Assembly (NCBI RefSeq): GCF_003573695.1
Contig: NC_039363.1
Location: forward strand, 152,118,826-152,182,825
DNA: 64,000 nt
Reading direction: 5' to 3'
Source: Papaver somniferum
Taxonomy: Eukaryota > Streptophyta > Magnoliopsida > Ranunculales > Papaveraceae
The notes under the pieces are model-generated. The model was not told where the DNA came from. It worked only from the letters and a program-made list of their open reading frames with translations, and searched no databases. This document shows, piece by piece, positions 53,101 to 64,000 of the stretch (positions are counted from its first letter, which is position 1; each line of letters begins with the position of its first letter). A program made the position numbers and the translations under genes.

Positions 53101-54014
53101 AGAGCCCTCCCCAACATCGAAACAGTGAAACAAAAAAGATTCTGATATGGCAAACTGTTCTCGGGCATTATTGAGCTCTCGAGTCAACTGAGAAATTTGA
53201 TCTCTTAAGATATTCTCATTACGCTCATATTCTCTACACCTTAGATTCAAATCAAATTGTACGTTGAGAGGACGTCAAGTTATATGCTTTTTCTGACTCA
53301 AGCCTGGCTTTGAGCCGAGAACACATAGTCCTCAAAGATTGCATTAAAGTGAACTCATCCTGCTTCAAGCGTCTAGTACGATGAACTCCTCGGGTGAATT
53401 CATTCATCAAATAGATTTTTTATTCCGGAAAACCAGGTTTTTTCTCTTCTCTTAATCTAATCTCATCTTACCACATTTTTTTTACAGTGACTGAGCGCAA
53501 GCGGATTGCAACCTGAGCGCATTTTCCTCAAGCGGATTTCTTACTCTTCTCTAGCTCCTCCTCATGATGACCCTCAATACCACAAAGTTCACCATTTAAA
53601 ATCGCATTTTCCTCCTTGAGCTCAACCACTTGCTTCTCTACCTCTAGCAAACGAGTGCGATCTTCTGCAAGTTAGCAAAAGCAAAGACGAGTTAATCAAT
53701 GCAAAGCTGTAAAGAACAGTTAAATAAGTAAAGATACTGATAACAGCAACCTTCGTGGTTGGTTAAAACAAAATTAGGGTCTGCTACCAATAGAAGGACC
53801 ATTTAGACAAGAAGCCTAACCCTCTAAGTAAAACAAAAATAAAATGGTAAATACCTTCAAGAGCTTTATTTTCCCGGTGCATAATCTCAATCTCTTGATT
53901 AGCAGCATTCAGACTGGATTGCACACGGTCAGTATCACCTTAAACGGTATTGTCTCGCTTTTTAGCAACATGGACAGCATTGCACCATAAAAGCGTTGGG
54001 CCTAACACAACGAT

Positions 54015-54072
54015 AAAAAACTGAGTGTTAGACCATGGCAATTAAAAAACTGAGTGTTAGACCATGGCAATT
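54015..54072. repeat. 29-bp perfect tandem duplication
   Basis: The unit beginning AAAAAACTGAGTGTTAGACC occurs at 54015-54043 and 54044-54072. It lies at the end of pseudogene exon 3, where it obscures the splice donor. Confidence 0.85.
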
Positions 54073-55825
54073 AAACTGCAAAGACATATCATGATATCGA
54101 TCCAACGGTGAAGAGCCTCGTCTTGCGTGTCCAAAACATGTTCCTGGTCCTCCACGGTCATATTAAGGAACTCATCCGAGCAAAAGAAAGCAGCAGCTTC
54201 AGCAACTTTACCAAACAAAGTTATCGAAGTAGAAGAGGAAGGAACGACTGAAGAATTAGCAAAACCACTTGCAAATGAATTAGGCACACCAGTGCCACCA
54301 CCAACAGAAACAAATTTACCACCACCACGCAGAGCACCTCCATCGGATGGAGCATCCATTCCATCACAACAACCACGGACATCTTTACCACCAGCTGGAG
54401 CAACTCCATCGGATGAAGCACCATTTTTAGCGGCACCACTCTTCTGGGGAACAACAATCTCGCCGTCAGAGTTAACTGTCTCGGACTCGGAGATGGATCC
54501 TTTCATAACATTATCCATATCATCATCATCAGAAATACAAGTAAGATCAACATCAATAGCTTGCATAGTAACACGATCAGGAGCATTAGAAGGGCCCGAT
54601 CCAGCTGCAGCCTTCCCACGCTGCAAAATATGAAATCAGATGTTATTTTGTAAAACAGGGGCAATCACAAGAAAGTATTATCTACTTGAGCATCCTAAGC
54701 ATCCCGAATAGCCTGCGCCCGAGTGATCCGACACTTACGAACCACCGGTGCAGTAGTCCAGTTAAGCTCCCACGGCCTGTAATCCGGCAAAGCACCATGC
54801 ATTTCAGGAAGCCCAGGAAGAACACCACCAACATCGTCCCAACCATAAACGTATGGACCAACAACCCGAATAGGGCACACTAACCACTTTGGATCGTTAG
54901 TCTTACGTAAGGTGATGTTACTCGGAGAATGAGGATCAAGATCGGTCAGAAGCAAAGGACCCCTTAGAGCACGGTGATTCCTTGAAATACCCACACCAAA
55001 GCCCTCGAACTTCTCACCAATAAGATGATGGCACCAGTAATTATCCAAGAAGCTATCAGGAGTATACAGATAAGATTTGGAAGGGTAGAACTGGTTCCTC
55101 TCATGCGCCGTAACTATACCCTGGCTACGAAAATCACATTCTCGAAGAATACGCCAGAAGTTTCCATTAGGTTGACACAAATCCCTTTGAGGATTAAGAC
55201 CTGCAAGAACCTCGTACTGGAAGGTGTTCAGAGGGTTGTATAAGGGTAGACGAAGCCCCGCCCCTAGCTGGCCTTCTGTTACCACGATCTCATTTGGTCC
55301 ACATGGCTGCTCGGCGATCTCACTGGTCAGAATGCCATTCTGTTTGTCAGGATGAGAATAAAAAAGGTCGAATCTCTGAAGACGGTAGTTGGTTTTTAGG
55401 TTGTCTAAATACAAGGCAGCTGGGGCTTCCATCTCCGCGGATCTGCTACTTGAACCGTGATGTTTAGATGCAAGTTTCTTTTCACCAGTACTGGAAAAGT
55501 TCAACAAAGCAAGACCTTTTTGTCAGAAACAAAACTGATAAAATACAAATGAGAAACAAGCAGAAAAAACAAAACCAAACACTATGAGACACTAAATCAA
55601 CTGAACAAAAACCATAATACAGTAAGGCAACAATGAACCAGTGATGACGAACACAGAAAATAATCTCAAAAAGGATTGGTACTTACCGCTTTGGTTGACG
55701 AGATGGAGTTCTTCTAGACATGATATGATCTTTATATAGATGGAGTTGAATATAATAAGGAAAAAGATAAAGAAAACAAAGTTATGAAACTTTACAGGAG
55801 AAGAGACGAAATGAAAATGAGTACA

Positions 55826-56155
55826 TGACGCACTCTTCTATGAAGAATAAATAGAGGAAAATCCTTTGGGATTCGAACCGGCGCCCCAAGTCAGCAGGTC
55901 ATAAAGCAGTTACCTGGCAAAAATGTTGGGAAGGTGCGAAGGTGACCGTGAAAAAGAATGCATAACGTTCCCACTTCCCAAAGACGTAACATATTCGAGA
56001 CATGTTGACCAATACCAGCATGATACATTGAAGGAGTGGGAAGGGTGCAACATATTCGAAGAAAGCGTTACGCATGCTTCTTCACCTATGCCACTTTCCA
56101 GGACGTCACAGCTTACGCCTGACTCTTCAACTTCGTCTCTTCCCAAGACTTAATA
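55826..56155. repeat. Upstream block duplicated from or to 47372-47870
   Basis: It shares long near-identical stretches with 47372-47870. The minus strand holds GGTTCGAATCC, a perfect pol III B-box consensus, with GCCAGGTAACTGC about 35 bp before it as a weak A-box candidate. It begins about 105 bp upstream of the pseudogene's first ATG. Confidence 0.7.
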
Positions 56156-58599
56156 GTTTTTTTTTGTTTGTATGTTGTTTCTAATTAGAACCTGCTTGCC
56201 TCGGTAAACGAAAACTGAATCTTCTTCTTCCCTTTTGTATCCCCTCCAAAGATCTTTATCGTTTTATTTTCAAAATGAGATATAAAAACAAAAGTTACGA
56301 GTTCTTCATAGATCTAACATCTGAACGTAGATACTCACAATTTTTATTTTCATATATCCCATAAATCAAGATAAGTTTTCATGTCTTGTGGAGATTAAAA
56401 TCATGTATATATGTTCTTGCTTGTTATCTCTCTGAAGGTTAATAATTTTTAGTTTCTAGGATTATGAATTTAGTAAGCAAAGGGAGATCTTTAGGTTTTT
56501 GAAACAATATTCCATGGGAGGGTTTGAAATTCAAATCAACGATTTCCCAGGTTCTAATTCCTCTTTTTGATGCAATCTACAACAAGAGATTCTATGGGCT
56601 TCAATTTAACCAACGAAACGAGTGTTTGTTTTTACAAATTGGGATTGTTTTTATGGTTATAAGAATTAGGTTGGGAATGTATGATCAGGATTGATTTTTT
56701 TTAATTAATTACTATACCTTTTTTTATTTAAATTTTTAGATTAATTTGTTCTTCCCTGTTTTTTTTTCTTAATAAAATATGCATTACATGAATCTCTGGT
56801 GATATCTTGTGAATAAAATTTGTTAGTGTTTCATTCAATTTCCCTAAATATATAAAAAAATTCGTAGTTAATTGCAATGAAAGCGTTTATCTCAGATTCC
56901 CAAAGATTGAATTCATGTAGTATAAGTATTTTGGATGATGACGAACAGTGGTGATCTTATATCGATTTAGTGGTGGTGTTATTCAGCAGACAGAAGTTAA
57001 CCTTCTCTAACTGTGTCACTAGAATCCCTGGTTCACTAACGAGTCAACGGCTACAACTTAGCACCCAAATACTAAGACATACCAAAACCTGCGAACAAAC
57101 ACTAATTAACTTTTTTAAGGGTGTAAAAAATAAAGTCAAAATAGATGGCTTTTAGGAAATATAAAAACATATATGGGTGGCAAATAGGATAACATAGATG
57201 GCAAATATGAAAATTTTGGGTGGGAAATAAGTGGAACCTAGATTTCAAAGTAGAAGCAAGGAAAACGAAAATGATATATGGAAAGAAAACGGGTAACGTT
57301 AGTGCTCAAAACGTTGGCTCTTAAAGGAAAAATGCTTCTACCATTAACACTCTTGTTATTGCTAATAGCTAGGACAAAAAAGAAACAAAATAATAATATT
57401 TGTCTATACCACGCATTTATCTTCTCCCTAATTATCACTCAAAGAGGAAAAATTAGTGTGTCCGACCTCACCGTTAAATTGTTACATAGGACAGTTTTAG
57501 GCGAGTGCTCGTGAAGATGGAAGGATTTCATTCATAGAAATCGTGTTAAGAACTACATTTTAGAAACATAGTAATCACTTAGTTTCTTTACAGGCTTTAA
57601 ATGAAAATAAGCAAAAATTATGCATCATCCCTATTGTTGATGTGGGCAAGCCAAGAACCAGTGATATTCATTTATTTGAGAAAGGTATTTGTAAAAATTT
57701 ATAAATTGACTACACTCAAACATAAATTTTACCAAACAAGGCAATAGATCTAGGGTATCTGTTGGGTATTTGGGGGAGCATCTTTAATGTTGTTTTCTGT
57801 AAGAACTTGTGAGTTTAGTAGTTCTTAGATTTTCTTATTCACCTTTTCTATCGTTATTCAAAACTCTCTTTTCATTCATTTCTTTCTTACATGTTGTATG
57901 ATACAAGTGCCCAATATATCTTGATTCTTCAATTCTTTGGATTCTCCTTGATTGAAAATAAAGAGAAACCAATTTTAGAAATCATAACCCAAGAACACTT
58001 GAGATCCGGTTTTTCAAAACCCAATTTTAACTTTTAGAACTTCTATGTGTTTTTATTTTTGTTTCCGTACAAGACTTCATCTTATCTCAAGGAATAAAAA
58101 CAAGGTAGTAGCAGATTTACCAATTCGTGTTTCCATCAGAAGTCGTTTGACTTTAATATAACCATCTAAGTTGATTAATGGGTTAGAAATCGCTGATTTT
58201 AAATTGGTTGTAAAAGATGAAATTAAAGGAAACAGTTGCAGTTCATGAGATTTGAAAAAAACACATGTGGAAAGAATTAAGGATGATTTTAATGGGGCAA
58301 TGATTTCATACAATTGATGGATAATTTCTTTCTTTATTCATTTGATGAACTTAATGGAATGTTATAAGGATAATCTTAATGGAATTTCACCATATGAATT
58401 GAGGATGAAAACGGAGAAGAAAGATAGAAAGACAGAAAACTGAAAATAATTGGAATAAAGAGAGCACATGTGATTCATCACCTACGTGGGACTTGGGTTT
58501 CTTCTTCTGTTACATGTAAGCTAACACGTCATATTGGGGGCAGACTAGGGCGCCATTAAGGGCAGGGTGTAGCATTCCCAAATAAACATATTGAAAAAG
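56156..58599. other. Intergenic
   Basis: No supported gene. A minus-strand ORF at 58077-58313 (NLDGYIKVKRLLMETRIGK) looks somewhat protein-like but has no motif I recognise. Short repeats with 48414-48455 lie at 57657-57695. Confidence 0.35.
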
Positions 58600-60646
58600 C
58601 GGGGGTCTAACAACCACACCCAATATTTCGTTTGGAAATCTGAATAGACAAACTCCAATATACTTTCAAGAGAATCAACTAGACAGTTAGACTCAATCTA
58701 TAAAAAGTATATCAAAGAGTGTTATATCTCCATCTCTTGATTCAATCCGCAATCAACAAATAGGAATTTGCGAGCCCGATTGAATATAAAAGAATTAACT
58801 TGAACGGTACCAAAGACCAATGTTCAAGTGTCAATCAATTCACTCAACAAACCCTAAGGCTGGATACAAGAAATGATTGATCTTAACGTACAACCTGTGA
58901 TATTTCTATTATATAAATAAAATATAATGCGGAAAAGAAATAACACAGACACCAGAATTTTGTTAACGAGGAAACCGCAAATGTAGAAAAACCACGGGAC
59001 CTAGTCCAGAATAAACACACACTGATTATAAGCTGTTACACCAATTTTCTACTACCTATCCGGACTAGATGTAATACCTTATTCAGCATTTGTAGAACTC
59101 CTAGAAGAATACCGATTCTCTTTAGAATTCTTCAAGAAAATCTTTTAGCAGAACCCAAGGTTCTCTTTAAAAGATACACCAACATGATTGATACGATTTG
59201 ATATTTTGTTTGCACAAAACACCGGTTTGATTTCCCTTTAGATGTAAATCAAGGTTTTGGAAATCTTGTGTTTATTTTGATAAAAGTAATTACTGAGTAA
59301 AAGTAATATCAAAACAAACTTGTAGATTAGGGTTTTAACTTACAATCAGTATGCGTACACACAAGGAGTCCGTGAACCTGATTTCCGTAAGTAAACTTGG
59401 GTGATTCCAAAGATCAATTTCCAAGTTAAGAAAACCCTAATAATTCTAAAAAAGAACAACTAGAATAAGATTTTACGAGATGCCTCAATAGAAGTTTTTC
59501 TTTCTAGTCTCCGATTTCGACTAACAAGTGTTGGTATACGACCAGAAACTGAAATCTATCAAGACCTAGGGTTTATGATCAACAACTCTTGAATGATTTT
59601 ATATCAGAAGAGAAAACCTTAGAATAGACAAGAGGTGAAAATCCTAGATTACAAGTTGTATGATCAATCACGAAGATTAAAACCAACTTGTCTTTGTGAT
59701 CCCCAATACAAAGACTTTTATCTCACTCTTGTTCACGAAGAACAGAAGACATGGAAACAACCTGCAAAGCTTACACTAATTTTCCAAAGGGGATGAAAAC
59801 GTGTAAACTCACGAACCCTTTATTTATAATGAACAATATTTTGGAAGTTAAGCAAAGCTATTTTCCTTTTTCAAGACTCTCTTAAATATGGGAGTCTTTC
59901 CTAAGTTACAAATATTATGCATAAATAATTAATTAAATAATTAATTAGCAAATATTTATTTATGTGAATAAATCACATTCTAACTTAGGAAGGAATTAAA
60001 AGTTATCACAAACACTTTAATATGGTAATCAAATATGTTTGTATTAATAGCCATCTTGCTTAGACAAGGAAACATCACCAACTTGACCAAAAATAGCTTC
60101 TAGTCACGTAATTGGTCCCAAGTCCATGAACTACTACAAACAGCCCATGGATTGTTTCCTACTAACGAACTTTAATAAATCACTTATAACTTCATCGTTA
60201 TAACTCGGAATTGAGTGATTCTTGGCTCGTTGGATTCATAAGCTCAGTCACTATAACATGAGATTCTTTACAAGAATAAAGGTTATTGTCTCCAAGATCA
60301 TGAATCAAATAACCTCAAGTATATATACAAAACTATACATTTACCGTCATCGGAATTGTTCCATAGAGCGAGCATATATCTTGATAGATTAGAAAGGTAT
60401 AATTAAACAAGAATCCAAATGAAATCAATCACATACCTTTGTTGATGAATTACTTGTTGATATCTTCTTGTAGTCTTCAATCTTCAATCTTCATCCTTTA
60501 AGGATAGCTTCGATTCAACTTCTTAGACCAAATCTAGTCCGAAACTATCTTTAGTATGATAAATCAAGAATGCATTTTAGAAACTAAAATTGAAAACTAA
60601 ATTGACATACCAATGGTAGTGGGTTCAACCGAGCAGTGCTCTAACA
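58600..60646 (-). repeat. C2 3' LTR
   Basis: The right end reads GAGCAGTGCTCTAACA, that is TGTTAGAGCACTGCTC on the element strand. The body is alignable with C1's LTR from 58890 on (shared AACGAGGAAACCGCAAATG at about 58966 and 22375). The left boundary is approximate, since no second copy lies in the window. Confidence 0.65.
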
Positions 60647-60663
60647 ATCTCCCCCTTTGTCAA
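60647..60663 (-). other. C2 polypurine tract
   Basis: TTGACAAAGGGGGAGAT on the minus strand, directly before the LTR and identical to C1's. Confidence 0.75.
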
Positions 60664-62467
60664 GTGACAAAACCATTTTACATATGGCTTGTACTTTTTA
60701 AAAGCAAAAACGACAAGCTTGATTTCCTTGGTTCTTCAACTCTTCATGTGTTCATCCTGTATTTGTTGAAGATCCATCATAGCATTATTACACAACATCA
60801 AAGTTTCATTGTATCATAACTTTGACAATAATACTACGGTGATATGTATCACTCCCCCTTAGTCAATACTCCATCTCAACATGAAAACCACTCCCCCTTA
60901 CATAATGATCCGTAAACCATATGCATTTGTAGTGTTAACTACACATTAATTCTCCCCCTTTTGGTCAATACAAATTGGCAAAGGCACGAAGACTAGTGGG
61001 ATCCGCATGAAATTTTCACGGAGTCACTTCATGACCAAAAGACAGAAACATATCAACTTTGTTTAGAAGATATCACAGAGTCAAAACTTAGTGACTTCAT
61101 CAAGGAGTTTATTATGATACAAGTTAACTCCTACATGTTCCACAACCGCTTCTCCCTTCAAAGATATAACAATTAAGCACAAGCTCAAAAGAACTCTCCC
61201 CCATTAGATATCATTCCCGAAAGAACAACAAGATTGACCTTACTCTAGAGATAAGGATTTATATATTGGATTTTAGAAAACCCACAAGGAGATACGAACT
61301 AAGAACCAATCATTGAAAGTCTCTCATGAGATCAAGTTACTGAACAATAGACCTATCTCATGGTAATAATACACAATATGTAATCATGAAGATCAAATAT
61401 TGTGATCATCTTTTCTAAGATATAAACAAGAATTGATATGCTTAGAAGGAAGAATAATCTTTTCCATAAGGATTTACACCAAGAATGGTTACCATAAGAG
61501 TATGAAAAAGATTATTTGACAATAAAAACCAACATCCATGGCTTTGATAATTGCTTCTAACCTATTATATTTAAGAATTCCAATCACCAATCAAGTTAGG
61601 TAATTAAGGATCATACACGTGGTATCTAACCATATTCATCTTAACCATAACTAGTTCAAATGACTCAAATGAACTAGTTAGAGAGTTGTTCAATGTCAAG
61701 GAAATCTTATGTAACTACACAAGAAACAATTGAAGCAAAGACGATTTGATTCACTTGAATCGGTTCATGAACTTTATAGCCACGATTTTCAAAATGCATT
61801 CCTTAGTTTATATAAGTATAAATTCACAAACCATCGTCTTTAGATATAACCTAACTCAAGTTCGCAGACTAGGTTCGCGGACTTAAGTTACCGGGCAGAG
61901 TTTACAAACTCCAGCAGAAATTATCAGGTATGAGATCTTCGCCGGTTCGGACTGGATTCGCGGACTGGTAATCACGCAATAGTTTGTCAACTCCAGCATA
62001 AATTCTCGGGTTTGAGAACTTCGGCAGTTCGCGGACTTGGCAACAAGCCATTCTTCCGGTTTCTCTTGATCAACAAATTTCGCAAACTTTGGTTCAAGGA
62101 ATATGACTTATACATAAATGTGTTTTCACAATAATGCTTATGTCCATCATTGGTTATGTAATCTAAACTCTCATTTCAATCATTGAAACATTCTTAGATG
62201 ATGTTATAAAGTTGTTACACCATTTCTCGTCAAAGCAGTTTTTAAAGTGATTGAAACATATCATGACTTTCGTCACTAGGTAAAGATGAAATTGGTTGAA
62301 GCAAAAGCTTACCAACACATATTTTGAGAAATATGTAAGCGAGTTAGACTCAACTTGAAACAATAAATTATTCCACATATCTAGAAATTACCCAACACAA
62401 TATTTGCGCCCCAATTCTTTTGCAATCCTCACTGCATTTAATAGGGCTTCATGATGAGGATGCACTT
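60664..62467 (-). other. C2 internal non-coding region
   Basis: No gene is seen. CTCCCCC boxes near 60852, 60893, 60953 and 61195 repeat the polypurine motif. A twofold repeat of AACTCCAGCA.AAATT and TTCGCGGACT phrases lies at 61865-62045, with a step of about 90 bp. Confidence 0.55.
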
Positions 62468-63334
62468 TCAACACAATCTGGTTGTGTTGAGGTAAGCAAA
62501 ATCTTGCTCACGACAGGTATTCAAAACAAAATCAAACATGGAATCTAGGAATTTAACAACTTCCTTGAAACTTTCAATAATTATCTCATACCTTTTTAAG
62601 ATGTTATCCCTTGTCGAACTCTTGTCTGGGAGATCCTTCTTAATAGTACTTGTTGCTTTATTGGTCTTCTTTGGTACCCATTTCTGAGCAGATTTTGGAG
62701 CAACGTATTTCTTTTTCTCCCAAATATAATTATGGAACTTCTTGGGGGGAATACTGAAAGAACTGATATTATGAGACTCAGTTTTTCTCCAGTTTGGAAC
62801 ATCAGATCTTGTCATCTTAACAGAATAAGATCTGGTTTTATCTCGTTTAAGAAATCTGCAATTCCTTTGCAAGTGACCTGGTTTTCCACAATAAAAACAA
62901 TGTTTAGTAGAATGGAAAAAGTTATGTTTAGTATTAGCTGAATGTTTATGTGCTTGCTTTGGAACTTGACAGTATTTCCTCTTTTTGTTATCAGCAGTTG
63001 ATAGAGATAGTTTATTTTTGTCAACCGTTGAAGGTTTTGGTTGAGAAGAAACTTTAGCTTTGACAAATTTTACCTCTTTGCAAATACTAAGAGCGTCTAT
63101 TCCTTTATAGCCCAATTCTCGTGTATCACGATGAATTCTACATGCTCCCAATATCGAGGTTAATTTATCTGTGCTTCTATTTCTAGACAAACTTTCTTTT
63201 AAGCTCGAGTTTTCTTCTTCCAAAGTTTTGACCTTCTCAAGCGCAATAACTAGATCATTCTTGGATGATTCACATTGAACTTTGAGATCTTCTCGTTCTA
63301 AATCAAATAACAAGTTCATCTCAATGTTTTCCAA
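62468..63334 (-). pseudogene. C2 gag, C-terminal part with CCHC knuckle
   Basis: This is a 288-codon frame. Residues about 30-50 are a coiled coil (LEKVKTLEEENSSLKESL), as in Copia gag proteins of the SIRE kind. The knuckle CFYCGKPGHLQRNC has C146, C149, H154 and C159. A W-V-P-K segment follows near residue 218. The protein ends without passing into a protease. The annotated ATG is only the first Met after a frame break, because coding similarity continues upstream in 63340-63920 in other phases. Confidence 0.68.
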
Positions 63335-63339
63335 GGTAT

Positions 63340-63588
63340 CTAGCTTTGCTTGAAAAATAATTTCCCGATCACGACCTTCTGCAATTTCTTCTTTAAGCTT
63401 TCGTATTTATTTGAGATAATCTCTTTCACTACTAGAATCAAGTTGGTCTTGCAAGCCTTTATTCCGACTACGAAATCTGTCATATTTAACTTTCTCACTG
63501 GAAATGGTGCTCTCAGCTTCTGAAAGTTTCCGATGACATTCTTTAAGAATATTATTAGCAACTGGATCAACATGGAACACTTCTTCAA
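63340..63588 (-). pseudogene. C2 gag middle segment, out of frame
   Basis: No motif is visible in this frame. Its place between the two knuckles suggests it is the shifted continuation of gag. Other frames of the region are acidic and coiled, as expected (SEKVKYDRFRSRNKGLQDQL). Confidence 0.4.
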
Positions 63589-63710
63589 TTCGTCAGAATC
63601 AGAATCAGTATCCGAAAGATTTTTTCCAGGATGAGCTCTTTAGGATTATAATATTCAGATCCATCATCAAGAGTAGGCAAATCTGGTGCATATGCCGATT
63701 GTCTACGGCT

Positions 63711-63920
63711 CTAGCTAGGACATACTGAAGACAAGTGCCCGAAACCACGACAGTTATAACATTGTATATCATCCTTAGGAGATGTTACACTTTTAGAAAA
63801 ACTCTTTTTCCTGTCTCTCAATAATTTTATAAATTGTCGTGGAGTAACATCCTTAGTATCTGGCGAACCAGATTTATCCTTAGAGGATTCAAAATTGTTT
63901 GCAGCTTTAAGAAATATCAC
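63711..63920 (-). pseudogene. C2 gag, first CCHC knuckle
   Basis: CYNCRGFGHLSSVC has C54, C57, H62 and C67, the first of two knuckles in this type of gag. It is preceded by a Lys/Arg/Ser-rich stretch. A stop before 63920 and one right after the knuckle break the frame. The N-terminal gag lies beyond 64000. Confidence 0.62.
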
Positions 63921-64000
63921 CTATTTTCTTGCGTGTTCATTATCAAAGATCTTTAACTTTCTAGCAAGAGTATTTTTGGAGAGTGTAGAAAGATCGTTTG

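Larger units (their letters stand above)
51857..55721 (-). pseudogene. Multi-exon gene of the Transposase_28-like plus coiled-coil type, with stops and a LINE insertion
   Basis: Exon 1 (55687-55721, MSRRTPSRQPK) joins exon 2 (54686-55490) at a GTAAGT/TTCCAG intron. Exon 2 has VVTEGQLGAGLRLPL and NGNFWRILREC, which match the pattern of the plant 'putative gypsy type transposon' domain (Transposase_28), and ends DA-stop-DAQ: a TAG at 54695-54697 three codons before a possible donor. Exon 3 (from 54620, RGKAAAGSG) is in phase with it and Ser/Gly/Asp-rich. Exon 4 (53855-54001) has a TAA at 53940-53942. Exon 5 (53528-53664) is coiled coil (LLEVEKQVVELKEENAIL) and ends in TGA. The last part (53119-53407, MNEFTRG...) resembles exon 2 of the 48619 gene, has a frame change near 53260, is split by LN2, and ends at 51857. 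Confidence 0.62.
58600..64000 (-). mobile_element. C2, Copia-type retrotransposon with gag but no pol, right end outside the window
   Basis: A 3' LTR (about 58600-60646) is followed by the polypurine tract, 1.8 kb of non-coding sequence and then minus-strand gag pieces (62468-63920 and beyond). Protease, integrase, reverse transcriptase and RNase H, which should lie between gag and the 3' LTR, are absent. The element therefore depends on others or has suffered a large deletion. It belongs to the same broad family as C1. Confidence 0.75.

Noticed and set aside
54127..54633. Plus-strand 168-codon ORF
   Set aside because: It is the complement of pseudogene exon 3, which is supported by splice phase and neighbouring exons.
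55850..55930. Functional tRNA gene
   Set aside because: The B box is present but T-stem and acceptor pairing are poor and no anticodon arm is convincing. Kept only as a possible SINE or relic.

Overview
The window looks like repeat-rich nuclear DNA of a flowering plant, probably a eudicot. It is AT-rich, genes are few and intron-bearing, and most of it is LTR retrotransposons, plant L1-type LINEs and small DNA transposons. Several LTRs (the Copia LTRs near 22.3-31.3 kb and 58.6-60.6 kb, and the unusual minus-strand ORFs of element R1) remind me of poppy-family repeats. That is recollection, not something I can test here. There is no prokaryotic operon, CRISPR array or rRNA, and I found no convincing functional tRNA gene.

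The left half (1-31.3 kb) is a nest of insertions, read mainly from target-site duplications (TSDs). A Copia-type LTR (C1, 22261-31329) received a Ty3/gypsy element (G, whose right LTR ends at 22260) and separately a 6.5 kb LINE (LN1, 23947-30425, 17-bp TSD). G's LTR carries a 193-bp tandem array and received solo LTR S2 (19041-20629, TSD GCATG). G's internal region received solo LTR S1 (12787-14490, TSD ACAGA) and the non-coding element R2 (to 12447). Element R1 (1-5734) sits inside R2's left LTR. R1, R2, G and C1 are all on the minus strand. R1, S1 and S2 share one LTR family.

The middle (31.3-46 kb) starts with the C1 internal region. It then holds three related short genes that share a C-D-E-W-F motif (33471-33803 minus, 36650-37090 plus, 37594-37887 plus), two of them behind good TATA boxes. 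A MULE-like element (35041-36473) separates two oppositely oriented copies. A large imperfect inverted repeat (38010-38785 and 44635-45930) follows, enclosing a long LTR-like segment with a tRNA-iMet primer site and a Harbinger-type MITE (40843-41369).

The right part (46-56 kb) holds minus-strand relatives of a plant coiled-coil gene family: a two-exon gene at 48619-49310, a shorter relative at 46615-47137, and a longer multi-exon pseudogene at 51857-55721. The pseudogene carries in-frame stops and a 5'-truncated LINE (LN2) in its last exon. The two larger relatives share duplicated upstream blocks. From about 58.6 kb to the end is a second Copia element (C2) with a gag gene but no pol in the window.

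The most intriguing signals are (i) a hairpin with an invariant AGGA loop placed 5-8 nt from each of the two polypurine tracts in both R1 and R2, with different stem sequences; (ii) the CDEWF family, one copy of which sits where C2 has gag; and (iii) the non-gag ORF of R1 with a hydrophobic C-terminal segment.
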